Source of the DNA: Vibrio ostreicida
Lineage (GTDB): Bacteria; Pseudomonadota; Gammaproteobacteria; Enterobacterales; Vibrionaceae
Length of the DNA: 64,000 nucleotides
Assembly (NCBI RefSeq): GCF_013074385.2
Contig: NZ_JABEYA020000001.1
Location: forward strand, 372,001-436,000
Reading direction: 5' to 3'
A program made the position numbers and the translations under genes. Shown one piece after another: positions 27,247 through 37,024 of the stretch (positions within the stretch are counted from its first letter, which is position 1; each line of letters opens with the position of its first letter). The notes under the pieces are model-generated. The model saw nothing but the letters and a program-made list of their open reading frames with translations, had not been told where the DNA came from and did no database searches.

Positions 27247-28197
27247 ATGTCCGGAGTTTTAAATAGCGTTGACCAGCGAACGAATCTTGTTGGTGAAAAC
27301 CGATTAGAACTGTTGCTGTTTAGTCTTAATAGCCGTCAGCTTTTCGCGATCAACGTTTTTAAAGTTCGTGAAGTGATTAAAGTCCCCCCAATGACGAAAA
27401 TGCCGGGCTCCCATCACAACATCACAGGTGTTGCTTCTTTGCGTGGCGTCTCGGTCCCTGTGATTGATTTGCGCAGTGCGATCGGTTTTCCGGCTCCTCG
27501 TGAGGAGGATCAGGAGCATAATCTGATTATTACCGAGTACAACCGTTCGGTGCAGGGCTTTTTAGTGGGTAATGTACGTAATATCGTCAATACGGCTTGG
27601 ACAGAGATCCAGCCACCACCTAAAACCGTGGGTAGAGCGAATTATCTTACGGCGATCACTCACATTAAAAGTAATGATCGGCAAGAGATCGTAGAAATCA
27701 TTGATGTCGAAAAAGTGCTTGCTGAAATTATCGACTATGACGTATCCATCTCTGACGGGGTTTTGGATGAAGATCTCGCCGCGCAAATGATTGGAAGAAA
27801 CGTCCTGATTGTTGATGATTCCTCAACCGCGCGCTCGCAAGTCAAAGGGACTCTTTCTCAACTCGGGCTCAATATTTTGGAATGCCGTGATGGTCTTGAA
27901 GCGCTTAGGCTGATCAAAGGTTGGAGCGAAGAAGGTAAAGATGTGCCTCGCGAGCTACTGCTGATGATTACCGATGCGGAAATGCCTGAAATGGACGGCT
28001 ATAAATTAACGCATGAAATTCGCAGTGATCCCAAACTGAAAGATCTTTATATCACCTTGAACACGTCGTTAAGTGGTAGCTTTAACGAAGCCATGGTCAA
28101 AAAAGTGGGCTGTGATCGGTTTATCTCTAAATTTCAGCCCGACTTGCTGGTAGAAGTGGCGCAAGACCGTTTGCGTGATGTGTTGTCAAAGCACTAA
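27247..28197 (+). CDS. cheV: Chemotaxis coupling protein CheV
   Basis: Hybrid chemotaxis adaptor: a CheW-like domain that links receptors to CheA and a receiver domain that CheA phosphorylates, used in adaptation. The 316-residue protein has the CheW part at about residues 15-165 (VFKVREVIKVPPMTKMPG, GVASLRGVSVPVIDL) and the receiver at about 183-315 with acidic pair DD190-191, phosphorylation site Asp243 in MITDAEMPEMDG and the conserved Lys in FISKFQPD. It is soluble. No other chemotaxis gene is nearby. It starts 30 bases after two tandem terminators, so its promoter is hard to place. Confidence 0.95.
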   Translation: MSGVLNSVDQRTNLVGENRLELLLFSLNSRQLFAINVFKVREVIKVPPMTKMPGSHHNITGVASLRGVSVPVIDLRSAIGFPAPREEDQEHNLIITEYNRSVQGFLVGNVRNIVNTAWTEIQPPPKTVGRANYLTAITHIKSNDRQEIVEIIDVEKVLAEIIDYDVSISDGVLDEDLAAQMIGRNVLIVDDSSTARSQVKGTLSQLGLNILECRDGLEALRLIKGWSEEGKDVPRELLLMITDAEMPEMDGYKLTHEIRSDPKLKDLYITLNTSLSGSFNEAMVKKVGCDRFISKFQPDLLVEVAQDRLRDVLSKH

Positions 28198-28205
28198 ACG
28201 TAGTA

Positions 28206-28232
28206 GGGAGTCATTCGTAGGCTCCCTTTTTT
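28206..28232 (+). terminator. Terminator after cheV
   Basis: GGGAG (28206-28210) / CTCCC (28222-28226) followed by six T; loop of 11 bases. dnaE2 ends just beyond on the opposite strand. Confidence 0.7.
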
Positions 28233-28238
28233 GAGGGT

Positions 28239-31200
28239 TTAGTGGAAGTCTCTCGATTGGCTATTGAGTCCCGTGAGTTTGTCCGTCAAATCAATTAAGC
28301 GGCCCGCAATAATATGTATGACGTCCCCTTCTTTTTCTAGGATGCCTTTGACCATCATGATCTTCGCCGTTAAATAGGCTTTTTTCTGGGCCTGGGCAGT
28401 TGCTTTCCATACCACGACATTCATGTTTCCACTGTCATCTTCCAAAGTAAAAAAAGTGACGCCTGCGGCTGTGCCTGGCGATTGTTTCCCCGTCACCACT
28501 CCAATGATGGTCACCATAGATTGGTGAGCTTTATGGACAAGATCTTTTTTTCGGGTGAAAGCATGAATGAGACCCGCCTGTTCTAGTAACGTGACAGGGT
28601 GTTGGTTTAATGACAGCCCAAGCGATGCGTAGTCTTCAAGTAAGCTACTAAGCTGTGAAGGTTTCGGCAGTGCGTTGTCTTGTTGATTGGCAAGGGACTG
28701 AAATAAGGGTAAATCGGATAAAGAATCCATCATTGCCCAGCGGGTTTGAAAGCGGTTTTCGGTAAAGCATTGCATCGCATTGGCCGATGCCAGACGTTCC
28801 AGATCTCGTTGATTTAGTCCTTGGTGTTTGAGTTGGTTGGGATGTTGAAAGCCTTGCTGAGGACGGGCTTTCAGTAATTGAAGTGCGCTTGTTGTGCTGA
28901 ACCCTTTGATTTGGCGCAACCCTAATCGGATAGCCAGCCTCTTACCACATGGCACCACTTGGTGATCATACGTCGAGTGGTTTACGCAGACCGGAAGGAC
29001 AAGAACTCCGTGCCGCTGTGCATCTTGAACCAGTTGTGATGCACTATAAAACCCCATGGGTGAGCTATTGAGAATGGAAGTATAAAAAGCTTCGGGGTAA
29101 TAATATTTCAACCAAGCTGAGCAATACGCAAGCACGGCAAATGACGCCGCGTGACTTTCGGGAAAACCGTATTCACCAAACCCCAATATCTGAGCAAAAA
29201 GGCGCTCGGCAAAGGCGTGTTCATAGCCCCGGCTTAGCATCCCTGTGATCAACCTGTCTTTGAATTTCATCAGATGGCCATTCTTTTTCCAGGCTGCCAT
29301 TGCTCGGCGTAATTGATCAGCTTCACCGCCACTAAACCCTGCTGCAACCATTGCGAGTTTGATGACTTGCTCTTGAAAGATAGGCACCCCTTCTGTGCGT
29401 GATAAGACGGCTTTGACTTCCTCTGAAGGGTAGGTGACGGCTTCAAGGCCATGACGACGTTTCAGAAAAGGGTGGACCATTTCTCCTTGGATTGGTCCAG
29501 GACGTACGATGGCAATCTGGATAACCAAATCGTAATAGGTTTGTGGTTTGAGCCTTGGTAGCATGCTCATTTGCGCTCTAGATTCAATTTGAAATACCCC
29601 GATAGTGTCTGCTTGCTGAAGCATACGATACACCTTGGGGTCGTCTTGCCTTTTCGTGATATCAGCGATAGTGAGATCGTGTTGATGAAAGCGTTGAATC
29701 AGATCGAAACATTTGGCAATGGCACTGAGCATACCTAATGCCAGAATATCGACTTTAAGCAGCTTGAGGCTTTCGAGGTCGTCTTTATCCCACTGAATGA
29801 TTGTCCTGTCAGCCATAGCGGCATTTTCCACCGCGACGAGCTCATACAGCGGCCCTGCGGCAATGACAAACCCACCGACATGTTGAGACAGATGACGTGG
29901 AAAGCCAATAATATCATTGACCAAATTAATGAACTGTTCACCTTTGAGAGAGGCAGGATCAAGGCCCAGCTCAACAATCTGTGCTTGCCAACCCAGCGCG
30001 GGATCGCGGCGATTGACATTGTTTATAAAGTAATTGAGTTGGCTTTCCTCAATCCCCAGTGCTTTACCGACGTCTCGAACGGCACTCTTAAAACGATAGG
30101 TGATGACAGTGGCGGCGAGGGCGGCACGCTCCCGACCATATTTTCGATAAATGTATTGAATCACTTCTTCTCGGCGTTGGTGCTCAAAGTCGACATCAAT
30201 ATCGGGTGGCTCATCTCGTTCTTCACTGATGAAACGTTCAAATAACACGGAGATTTGTCTTGGGTCTACGGAGGTTATTTCCAGACAATAGCACACCACG
30301 GAATTGGCAGCTGAGCCTCGTCCTTGATACAGAATATGTTGCTGCTTGGCGAACATGACAATGTCGTGAATGGTTAGAAAATAGTAGGCGTAGTTGAGTT
30401 TTTCTATCAGGGTTAGCTCTTTGGTTATGATAGCGTCAATGTCTTGGGGAGTGCCTTCTGGAAAGCGAAAGGTTTTACCGTGTTCAACCAGTGTGCGCAA
30501 ATGACTTATCGGGGTTTCGCCTTGAGGAACGAGTTCACTGGGGTATTGGTATTTCAGTTCACTAAGGTCAAACTCACATTGCTTGGCAAGAGACACACTG
30601 GCGGCGAGCCACTCGGGTTTAAAAAGTTTGGTCAGTTTTTCTTTACTGCGTAACGTTCGCTCAGAGTTGGTCAGTAAATGCCCCGATAGGCTTTCAATAT
30701 TGCGGCCATGTTTGATCGCGCTGAGAGTATGTTGCAAGGGAAGGCGAGTCGCGCTGTGCATTAATACGCCGCCACAGGCAGTGATCGGCAGATCAAGCCT
30801 CTGAGCCAGTTGCTCACAATGCTCAATAGATGCTTTTTCATCGGCATTGAGGTGACGCTGTATGCCGACCCATAACCGAGTGTGATGGTGTTGCTTGAGC
30901 CAACGCCCCCATTGCTGATCATCGGGCTTGTTGCAAGGCAGCCAAACGATCAGGCAGTGATGTACTGACATTAAATCCCATTCAGAGAGTTGATACTGGC
31001 CTTTTTCCGATCGTCTTCTCGCATTGGTAATGATACGGCACAGCTCTGCATAGGCTTTGCGGCTCGGACAAAGCAACACTACCTGACACTCTGTATTGAG
31101 CCACAACATACTGCCGATGATAAGTTTGATACTTAACTGGTGCGTTTGGATCGTCCGATAAGCCCGTACAACGCCGGCCACTGAACACTCATCCGTAATG

Positions 31201-31310
31201 GCCAGTGAATGATAACGTAAAAAGTCAGCTTGGAGGATCAACTCTTCGGCGTGGGAAGCGCCCGTTAGGAATGAAAAATTGGTTTGGCAGAACAGTTCAG
31301 CATACGACAT
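28239..31310 (-). CDS. dnaE2: Error-prone DNA polymerase DnaE2 (ImuC)
   Basis: C-family polymerase for SOS-induced translesion synthesis; it works with ImuA and ImuB. The 1023-residue protein has the PHP domain at the N-terminus (SYAELFCQTNFSFLTGASH, LAITDE), the active-site loop LYQGRGSAANSVVCYCL, and the catalytic aspartates in EPPDIDVDFEHQRREEV. A C-terminal OB-fold is present (GVVTGKQSPGTAAGVTFFTL). ATG 31310 with GGTGAGC upstream fits the DnaE2 length; the longer open frame upstream lies inside imuB. It starts 13 bases after the imuB stop, so the three genes form one operon. Confidence 0.97.
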   Translation of the reverse strand: MSYAELFCQTNFSFLTGASHAEELILQADFLRYHSLAITDECSVAGVVRAYRTIQTHQLSIKLIIGSMLWLNTECQVVLLCPSRKAYAELCRIITNARRRSEKGQYQLSEWDLMSVHHCLIVWLPCNKPDDQQWGRWLKQHHHTRLWVGIQRHLNADEKASIEHCEQLAQRLDLPITACGGVLMHSATRLPLQHTLSAIKHGRNIESLSGHLLTNSERTLRSKEKLTKLFKPEWLAASVSLAKQCEFDLSELKYQYPSELVPQGETPISHLRTLVEHGKTFRFPEGTPQDIDAIITKELTLIEKLNYAYYFLTIHDIVMFAKQQHILYQGRGSAANSVVCYCLEITSVDPRQISVLFERFISEERDEPPDIDVDFEHQRREEVIQYIYRKYGRERAALAATVITYRFKSAVRDVGKALGIEESQLNYFINNVNRRDPALGWQAQIVELGLDPASLKGEQFINLVNDIIGFPRHLSQHVGGFVIAAGPLYELVAVENAAMADRTIIQWDKDDLESLKLLKVDILALGMLSAIAKCFDLIQRFHQHDLTIADITKRQDDPKVYRMLQQADTIGVFQIESRAQMSMLPRLKPQTYYDLVIQIAIVRPGPIQGEMVHPFLKRRHGLEAVTYPSEEVKAVLSRTEGVPIFQEQVIKLAMVAAGFSGGEADQLRRAMAAWKKNGHLMKFKDRLITGMLSRGYEHAFAERLFAQILGFGEYGFPESHAASFAVLAYCSAWLKYYYPEAFYTSILNSSPMGFYSASQLVQDAQRHGVLVLPVCVNHSTYDHQVVPCGKRLAIRLGLRQIKGFSTTSALQLLKARPQQGFQHPNQLKHQGLNQRDLERLASANAMQCFTENRFQTRWAMMDSLSDLPLFQSLANQQDNALPKPSQLSSLLEDYASLGLSLNQHPVTLLEQAGLIHAFTRKKDLVHKAHQSMVTIIGVVTGKQSPGTAAGVTFFTLEDDSGNMNVVVWKATAQAQKKAYLTAKIMMVKGILEKEGDVIHIIAGRLIDLTDKLTGLNSQSRDFH

Positions 31311-31323
31311 ACAGCTCACCCGA

Positions 31324-32724
31324 TTAGCAAAATAAGCCATGCAAGAACCATTGCATGTCATGATTACGAAAAACCCATAACCAACGGCCGTGGTCACTCT
31401 GCGCGATAAAGTAGTCACGGGTGATTTCTTCACCATCCCACCAACCGGTGACAAAGCGCTCCGGTCCATGGGTTATGCTGACTTTTTCGGCCAAAGGCTC
31501 AGGAGCAGGTAACATCATAGAAGGGCGTAAGTAGGTTGGGGAAAACGGGTGAGTAATATTGATCTCCGGTGGGCAAAATCGCGTTGATTTTTCAGGTCTG
31601 GGATCTTGCGTCAAAGCCAGTTTATGAATATGACCATTGCCTAGTTTAGCCTGTAATGTGCTGATCAATTCAATACTGGTTTGCTGGCCTTTATATCCCG
31701 TGAACATATCCTGACTGGTGGATGCTAGCTCGCCGCCGCGCTTGACTGTGAGTGTCAATCCTTGGACAGGCGCATCCAGCTTGATGGATTCCATCGTTAA
31801 CTGACACAGAAGCGCCCAACGCGCAGCAAGATAGTCACCACAGGCCGAAGTAAAAAACAGGGACGTGCGGGTTTGATCGCGTTGTTGAAGCGCCATTTCC
31901 AATTCGTAAGCAACCTGATTACGTAACATGAGGAAACCTTCCAGTTTGACCAGCAGTTGTTTCAACGGCTTTTCTAATCGCTGGACATTATCTACATCGA
32001 ACAAGAGTTCCAGAGAGCATTGAAAATATTGGGGTGGGTGATAAAAGTCCACGGGATGCTTGAATTGTCCCATTAATCGTCCGACATAGTTGACCAGTTC
32101 GATATCAAAACGTCTGGCAATTTCCTGCATGGGAAGCGCCAGTAAATCTTGCAGAGAATGGACGCCGACACGGGATAATTTTTCCCGCTGTTTATGAGTA
32201 AGCTCAGTGGCATTAATCGGATGACGTATGAGGGCGTCATACAGTTGGTCGTGGTTTTGGCTGATCAATGCGCTGCCCGACTTCGCCAGAAGAATGGCAG
32301 ACAAAGGGGAAAATCCTGTCGCATAACGAAAATCAAGATTCAGGCATTGAAGGTGCTGGGAGATATGATGCCAATATGAGTCTAAGTCACCATAAAGCGA
32401 GAGCATATCGGTGACTTTGAGGAGAAGTCCTTGTGGTGGGCATAACACCAGATCAGAGGTGACGCTATACAGCCACTGAGCGATATCAACCAGAGTCCGC
32501 TGTTCAATGCTCTCATCATAGGGGTGCACGTGTAATTGATGACACAGAGCACTGGCACTGCCCAAGCCTATGCCGATTTGGATGCCTTGTGCTTGTGCCG
32601 CCGGATTCGCTTGTACGATCTTAAAATGCTTACCATCAACGACCACTAAAGGGTGGTTGGCTTGATCAGAATATAATGCATCAAGCTGTAGAGAAGGAAA
32701 ATGTAGATACAACCAAAGTGGCAT
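31324..32724 (-). CDS. imuB: ImuB, Y-family polymerase-like mutasome subunit
   Basis: Catalytically inactive Y-family polymerase homologue that bridges the beta clamp and DnaE2 in the SOS mutasome. The 466-residue protein begins MPLWLYLHFPSLQLDAL, where active Y-family enzymes have a D-x-D motif; the aspartates are absent, and KVTDMLSLYGDL stands at the place of the second catalytic motif. This loss is typical of ImuB. The C-terminal part after residue 350 has the weakly conserved ImuB tail. ATG 32724 lies two bases after the imuA stop; the frame is open further upstream inside imuA. I could not identify a clear clamp-binding motif by eye. Confidence 0.93.
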   Translation of the reverse strand: MPLWLYLHFPSLQLDALYSDQANHPLVVVDGKHFKIVQANPAAQAQGIQIGIGLGSASALCHQLHVHPYDESIEQRTLVDIAQWLYSVTSDLVLCPPQGLLLKVTDMLSLYGDLDSYWHHISQHLQCLNLDFRYATGFSPLSAILLAKSGSALISQNHDQLYDALIRHPINATELTHKQREKLSRVGVHSLQDLLALPMQEIARRFDIELVNYVGRLMGQFKHPVDFYHPPQYFQCSLELLFDVDNVQRLEKPLKQLLVKLEGFLMLRNQVAYELEMALQQRDQTRTSLFFTSACGDYLAARWALLCQLTMESIKLDAPVQGLTLTVKRGGELASTSQDMFTGYKGQQTSIELISTLQAKLGNGHIHKLALTQDPRPEKSTRFCPPEINITHPFSPTYLRPSMMLPAPEPLAEKVSITHGPERFVTGWWDGEEITRDYFIAQSDHGRWLWVFRNHDMQWFLHGLFC

Positions 32725-32726
32725 GA

Positions 32727-33404
32727 TCAGCCCTGCTTCTTCAGAGGAAAAGGTAAGATCACAGAGTGGCCATGGCAATGTGTTAATGAAGGCCAACGTG
32801 TGCTCATATCAAGAATAAAGCGAGTGTGAGGCCAGCCGCCTTTACGTTTAGTAATACAGATTTCCAATCCTGATGGGTGGGGAAGTAAGCGCATACTTAG
32901 ACTTACAGGAAGAGAAAAGGAGCGTTGTGCTTCAGAGCGTAATAAGAAGGACAGGCAGTGCCCCGTTTCACTGGCGACTTGCAGACGCCGTGCCTGATGG
33001 ACCTCCAGCTCGGAATGCCATAAAAGCACATTACTGCAAGCACCGCTCTTCAAACACTGTTCTGCGGCCCACAAGGCTTCATGCTCAGTGTTAGGATAGA
33101 GCAGTAAAACCTGGTTTAAGTCCAAGCCTTGGGTGGCTAGCTGCTGCGCACAAAGATATCCCGGTGGCTGAATGAAAACAGATAATCGCTCCCCGCTGCT
33201 CTTTTTCATATGAGGCAACAAAAGGCGAAGCTCGCCGATGCCGCAAAGGGATTGGATCTCAACGACTCCGTGGAGTGGGAAGCCGCCTTGCAAATTTTGA
33301 TCAAGTAAGGCGTATCCTGTTGAGTGATGATCGCGGGATTGCGGAATCTCACTCCCATGCCAAAGCCATTGTTTTTGTTTGAGGTGTTCGATCAGTTTGG
33401 ACAT
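32727..33404 (-). CDS. imuA: ImuA, SulA/RecA-like mutasome subunit
   Basis: First gene of the imuA-imuB-dnaE2 cassette. The 225-residue protein belongs to the ImuA group (RecA/SulA-like fold): STGYALLDQNLQGGFPLHGVVEI near residues 28-50 corresponds to the family start; the P-loop place (SLCGIGELRLL) is degenerate, in line with ImuA of other gammaproteobacteria. SulA-like RRLQVASETGHCLSFLLR follows in the middle. A perfect LexA box lies 10 bases before the ATG at 33404, so the operon should be DNA-damage inducible. Confidence 0.92.
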   Translation of the reverse strand: MSKLIEHLKQKQWLWHGSEIPQSRDHHSTGYALLDQNLQGGFPLHGVVEIQSLCGIGELRLLLPHMKKSSGERLSVFIQPPGYLCAQQLATQGLDLNQVLLLYPNTEHEALWAAEQCLKSGACSNVLLWHSELEVHQARRLQVASETGHCLSFLLRSEAQRSFSLPVSLSMRLLPHPSGLEICITKRKGGWPHTRFILDMSTRWPSLTHCHGHSVILPFPLKKQG

Positions 33405-33414
33405 AATTATTTAC

Positions 33415-33430
33415 CTGTATATAAACACAG
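33415..33430. promoter_or_regulatory. LexA (SOS) box before imuA
   Basis: CTGTATATAAACACAG matches CTGT-N8-ACAG exactly and is close to the E. coli consensus CTGTATATATATACAG. Placed 11-26 bases before the imuA start codon. Confidence 0.92.
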
Positions 33431-33477
33431 TATAAATGATTGTGAATGATCAGCAAGGGGGGAGAAAATTAAGTGAA

Positions 33478-33507
33478 CAAAAAAACGCCTAGTGTAAACA
33501 CAAGGCG
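33478..33507 (-). terminator. Terminator of yciK
   Basis: On the minus strand CGCCT-T-GTGT pairs with ACAC-T-AGGCG (33486-33507; one T-T mismatch), followed by seven T. It lies about 27 bases after the yciK stop and insulates the LexA-controlled operon. Confidence 0.75.
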
Positions 33508-33534
33508 CTGAATAAAATAAAAAGTTTTTATTAC

Positions 33535-34275
33535 TTATTTGGGTTGAGCATCAATGCATTGCCCATGGATATGTTTGCCCTCTGGTGCCATCAAAAACAG
33601 GTAGAGAGGCATGATTTCTAAAGGCGTTTTTAAGCGTTCGCTTTCTTCCGCTGGGTAAGCTTTGGCACGCATACCTGTACGAGTCCCACCGGGATTAATA
33701 GCATTGACTCTGATTGGCGTCTCGCTCAACTCGTCGGCAAGAATTTGCATCATCCCTTCAGTGGCAAACTTAGAGATGGCGTAGGTGCCCCAAAATGCAC
33801 GACCACTATGGCCAACGGTGGAAGAGGTAAAAATAACACGGGCATCATTGGTTTGATGTAATAGCGGTAAAATCGCTTGAGTCATCAAGAAGGGCGCTTT
33901 TACATTCACCTGCATAACATCATCATAGGTATCTTCACCGATTTGATCGAATGGACTCAATACGCCTAATAGGCTGGCGTTATGCAATACTCCATCGAGT
34001 CGGCCAAATTGGCTACTGATCGTATCGACCATATCCACATAATTTTGTTTCGTCGCGCCGTTCATATCCAGTGGAATGATCGCCGGTTGAGGGTAACCAG
34101 CGGCTTCAATTTGATCGTAAGTGTGTTCGAGTTTTTTGACGGTTCGGCCTAATAAAATGACCGTTGCACCGTGTTGGGCAAAAGTGATGGCGGCTTGTTT
34201 CCCAATACCGTCACCAGCACCAGTGACGAGAATGGTTTTGTTTTTTAAAGCATCAGTAGAGACGGAATAATCCAC
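33535..34275 (-). CDS. yciK: YciK-family short-chain oxidoreductase
   Basis: NAD(P)-dependent short-chain dehydrogenase of unknown substrate. The 246-residue protein has TGAGDGIG at residues 18-25, LHNAS in the core, catalytic Ser in FTSSTVG and YAISK (Tyr and Lys), followed by FATEGMMQ and NPGGTRTGMRA as in E. coli YciK. The start is a GTG at 34275 with AAGGA eight bases upstream; it aligns with the E. coli start. It is divergent from sohB, the same pairing as in enteric bacteria. Confidence 0.93.
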   Translation of the reverse strand: MDYSVSTDALKNKTILVTGAGDGIGKQAAITFAQHGATVILLGRTVKKLEHTYDQIEAAGYPQPAIIPLDMNGATKQNYVDMVDTISSQFGRLDGVLHNASLLGVLSPFDQIGEDTYDDVMQVNVKAPFLMTQAILPLLHQTNDARVIFTSSTVGHSGRAFWGTYAISKFATEGMMQILADELSETPIRVNAINPGGTRTGMRAKAYPAEESERLKTPLEIMPLYLFLMAPEGKHIHGQCIDAQPK

Positions 34276-34363
34276 AACATGCGTCCTTATTGTAATGTTC
34301 TTCTTTATGAATCCGCAAGATGATGGTTACAATACACGAATTCGTACATTAGGGGATATCACA

Positions 34364-35425
34364 TTGGAATTTTTGTTGGACTACGGGCTATTTTTGGCCA
34401 AGATTGTGACTGTGGTGGTTGCAGTGATTGCGGTGTTAGTTATAGGTAAGGCCGTAGGAGGTAAGAGTGGTGCGGCAAAGGGTGAGCTTGAAATTACCAA
34501 CCTGACCGAGCAACACAAGCATACTGTTGAACAACTTGAGTATCATCTACATGATGAGTCTTATCTTAAAGCACGTGATAAAGCAGAGAGAAAGAAAGAA
34601 AAAGAACAAAATAAAGCGCGTGATAAAGCGGTGAAAAAAGCCTCGAAAGAGGGGGAATTGGATAGTCAACGTGAACCACATGTGTTTGTCCTCGATTTTA
34701 AAGGCAGTATTGATGCAAAAGAGGTGGCCTCACTGCGTGAAGAAGTGACGGCCGTACTGGCTGTCGCCAGTGAGGGCGATGAGGTTTTGCTCCGTTTAGA
34801 ATCTGGTGGTGGCATGGTTCATGGTTATGGTTTGGCTTCCTCTCAGTTGGATAGGATTAAAGCGGTCAATCTACCATTGACGATTTCGATCGACAAAGTG
34901 GCGGCCAGTGGCGGTTATATGATGGCGTGCATTGCGGACAAAATTGTCTCGGCGCCTTTTGCGATTGTCGGCTCTATCGGTGTGATTGCCCAGTTGCCAA
35001 ACTTTAATAAAGTACTTAAGAAGTATGATATTGAATATGAGCAACTGACCGCGGGTGAATACAAACGCACCCTGACCATGTTTGGTGAAAATACAGATAA
35101 GGCACGCGATAAATTCAAGCAGGAGTTGGAAGAAACTCACGGCTTGTTCAAAGACTTTATCCGAGAGCGTCGGCCAGAGTTGGCGTTGGATCAAGTCGCG
35201 ACGGGTGAACATTGGTTTGGTACGCAAGCTCAGCAATTAGGTTTGGTCGATGATATTAAAACATCGGATGAATTGATCGTGGGGGCTTGCAAAGAAAAAA
35301 CCGTGTTGGCGGTTCATTATGTTGAGAAGAAAAAGCTGACATCTAAGCTGGCGGGTCTGGCGGGCCAAGCGGCAGATAATGTTCTGATGAAGCTTATCGA
35401 TAGAGGCCAACGGCCAATCGTCTAG
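34364..35425 (+). CDS. sohB: Probable protease SohB
   Basis: Inner-membrane serine peptidase of the SppA/S49 family. The 353-residue protein has one N-terminal membrane helix (DYGLFLAKIVTVVVAVIAVL), a charged, Lys-rich coiled region to about residue 115, then the S49 domain with the nucleophile Ser in KVAASGGYMMAC and the catalytic Lys in YKRTLTMFGEN. I chose TTG 34364 as the start because it gives MEFLLDYGLF, the E. coli-like N-terminus, with AGGGGA nine bases upstream; the frame is open to an ATG at 34295, which would add 23 residues that the family lacks. Confidence 0.93.
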   Translation: MEFLLDYGLFLAKIVTVVVAVIAVLVIGKAVGGKSGAAKGELEITNLTEQHKHTVEQLEYHLHDESYLKARDKAERKKEKEQNKARDKAVKKASKEGELDSQREPHVFVLDFKGSIDAKEVASLREEVTAVLAVASEGDEVLLRLESGGGMVHGYGLASSQLDRIKAVNLPLTISIDKVAASGGYMMACIADKIVSAPFAIVGSIGVIAQLPNFNKVLKKYDIEYEQLTAGEYKRTLTMFGENTDKARDKFKQELEETHGLFKDFIRERRPELALDQVATGEHWFGTQAQQLGLVDDIKTSDELIVGACKEKTVLAVHYVEKKKLTSKLAGLAGQAADNVLMKLIDRGQRPIV

Positions 35426-35454
35426 CCTTATTTAGGACGGGTCACTTGATGTAA

Positions 35455-35490
35455 AAAGGGCCCCTCAGAAGTGAGGGGCCCTTTCTTTTT
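35455..35490. terminator. Strong bidirectional terminator between sohB and rhlE
   Basis: Thirteen-bp stem (35455-35467 with 35472-35484), loop GAAG, with CTTTTT on the right and, on the minus strand, a T run after the stem. It serves both convergent genes. Confidence 0.92.
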
Positions 35491-35495
35491 CGATG

Positions 35496-36923
35496 TTATG
35501 AGACTTTTGGTTGAGCGTTATTGGGTTTGCGATGTGTCGGCCGACGGTGTTTCTGACTGTTATTGGCCGATGGTGTTTGAGTTTTCCCTTCACTCGACGC
35601 TGCACTATTGCCTTTCGCTGTGCTGTCACCGTTTGATTTTTTTTGTCCAAAGTGGCGTTTATTTTTGCCCGCAGGTTTGTGCCCGCGCGCGTTGTCACCA
35701 GAGCGTTGGCCGTCAGCATGTCCAACTTTGGGTTTCTTTGGTGTCTTCGGTTTGATAGGACGGGTATCCAATCTTGACTCAGGGAGTGTATTGACAGGGG
35801 CATAACCGTCTAGCTCAAGGCGGGGCAGGATCTGTTTGATCAGTCTTTCGATGCCAAATAGCTCACTGGCTTCATCGGCCTCTACTAATGAGATGGCTTT
35901 ACCCACTTCGCCAGCACGTCCGGTTCGGCCAATACGGTGGACATAATCTTCGGAAATATGAGGCAAATCAAAATTGACGACCTGAGGCAACTGTGGAATA
36001 TCGATACCGCGGGCGGCAATATCCGTCGCCACCAAAACGCGTACGTCACCGGATTTAAAGTCTGCCAGCGCCTTAGTACGTGCCCCTTGGCTCTTATTAC
36101 CGTGGATAGGCGCAGCGGTGATCCCTTGTTCGTTCAGGTGGTACGACAGCTTGTTAGCGCCATGTTTAGTGCGGCAAAAAACCAAAACCTGTTTCCAATC
36201 ACCATCTTTGATAAGTTTAACCAGCATCGGGGCTTTTTTACGCTTGTCTGCTGGGTAAATACATTGTTCTATCGTGGTTGCCGTCGAGTTGGCCGGAGTT
36301 ACCGACACTTCAACGGGATCATTGACTAAGCCTTTGGCTAGTTCACGAATTTCGGTCGAGAACGTGGCCGAAAACAGCAAGTTTTGACGTTTTTCTGGTA
36401 AAAAAGCGAGGATTTTACGTATGTCACGGATAAAACCCATGTCCAGCATACGGTCTGCTTCATCGAGAACCAGTACTTCAAGCTGAGAAAATTTGATGGC
36501 ATTTTGCTGGTAGAGATCGAGTAGGCGCCCTGGAGTGGCGACCAAAACATCAGTGCCTTTGCGCAGCTTCATCATTTGTGGATTAATTTTGACGCCACCA
36601 AAAATCACATTCGATGTTAGACGCTGGTAGCGACTGTATTTAGAAACATTTTCCTGAATCTGAGCGGCAAGTTCACGCGTTGGTGTCAACACTAAAGCAC
36701 GCACATGATTGCCTTTTACTTGAGTGCCATTATCAAGAAGTTCAAGAATAGGTAACGTGAAACCAGCTGTTTTACCTGTGCCTGTCTGGGCAGCGGCCAT
36801 CACATCTTTGCCGGCTAATACGGCGGGAATGGCTTGCTCTTGAATTGGAGATGGTTTGTCATAACCCTGATCTTCGATGGCTTTGAGGATTGGGGCAGAA
36901 AGGCCTAAAGCGGTAAAACCCAT
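35496..36923 (-). CDS. rhlE: DEAD-box ATP-dependent RNA helicase RhlE
   Basis: RNA helicase linked to ribosome assembly and RNA turnover. The 475-residue protein has the full motif set: Q motif ([14 protein letters not shown]), [21 protein letters not shown] in [16 protein letters not shown] in LLFSATF, and [10 protein letters not shown]. After the helicase core (about residue 375) follows a basic, low-complexity tail of about 95 residues rich in Lys, Asn, Ser and Pro, as in RhlE proteins. The frame is open upstream, but ATG 36923 (MGFTALGLS) is the family start. Confidence 0.95.
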   Translation of the reverse strand: MGFTALGLSAPILKAIEDQGYDKPSPIQEQAIPAVLAGKDVMAAAQTGTGKTAGFTLPILELLDNGTQVKGNHVRALVLTPTRELAAQIQENVSKYSRYQRLTSNVIFGGVKINPQMMKLRKGTDVLVATPGRLLDLYQQNAIKFSQLEVLVLDEADRMLDMGFIRDIRKILAFLPEKRQNLLFSATFSTEIRELAKGLVNDPVEVSVTPANSTATTIEQCIYPADKRKKAPMLVKLIKDGDWKQVLVFCRTKHGANKLSYHLNEQGITAAPIHGNKSQGARTKALADFKSGDVRVLVATDIAARGIDIPQLPQVVNFDLPHISEDYVHRIGRTGRAGEVGKAISLVEADEASELFGIERLIKQILPRLELDGYAPVNTLPESRLDTRPIKPKTPKKPKVGHADGQRSGDNARGHKPAGKNKRHFGQKKSNGDSTAKGNSAASSEGKTQTPSANNSQKHRRPTHRKPNNAQPKVS

Positions 36924-37024
36924 AAATAGTTCTCTATATAAGGTGAGCGGGGTGCTCTGGCAAGGTACATCTGCCAGCAAAAGGGCGCCATTCTGAGGCC
37001 TTTAGCTGGGAACATCAACAGAAA

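Noticed and set aside
34295..34363. Longer start for SohB at ATG 34295
   Set aside because: The extra 23 residues have no counterpart in the family, and a good ribosome binding site precedes TTG 34364.
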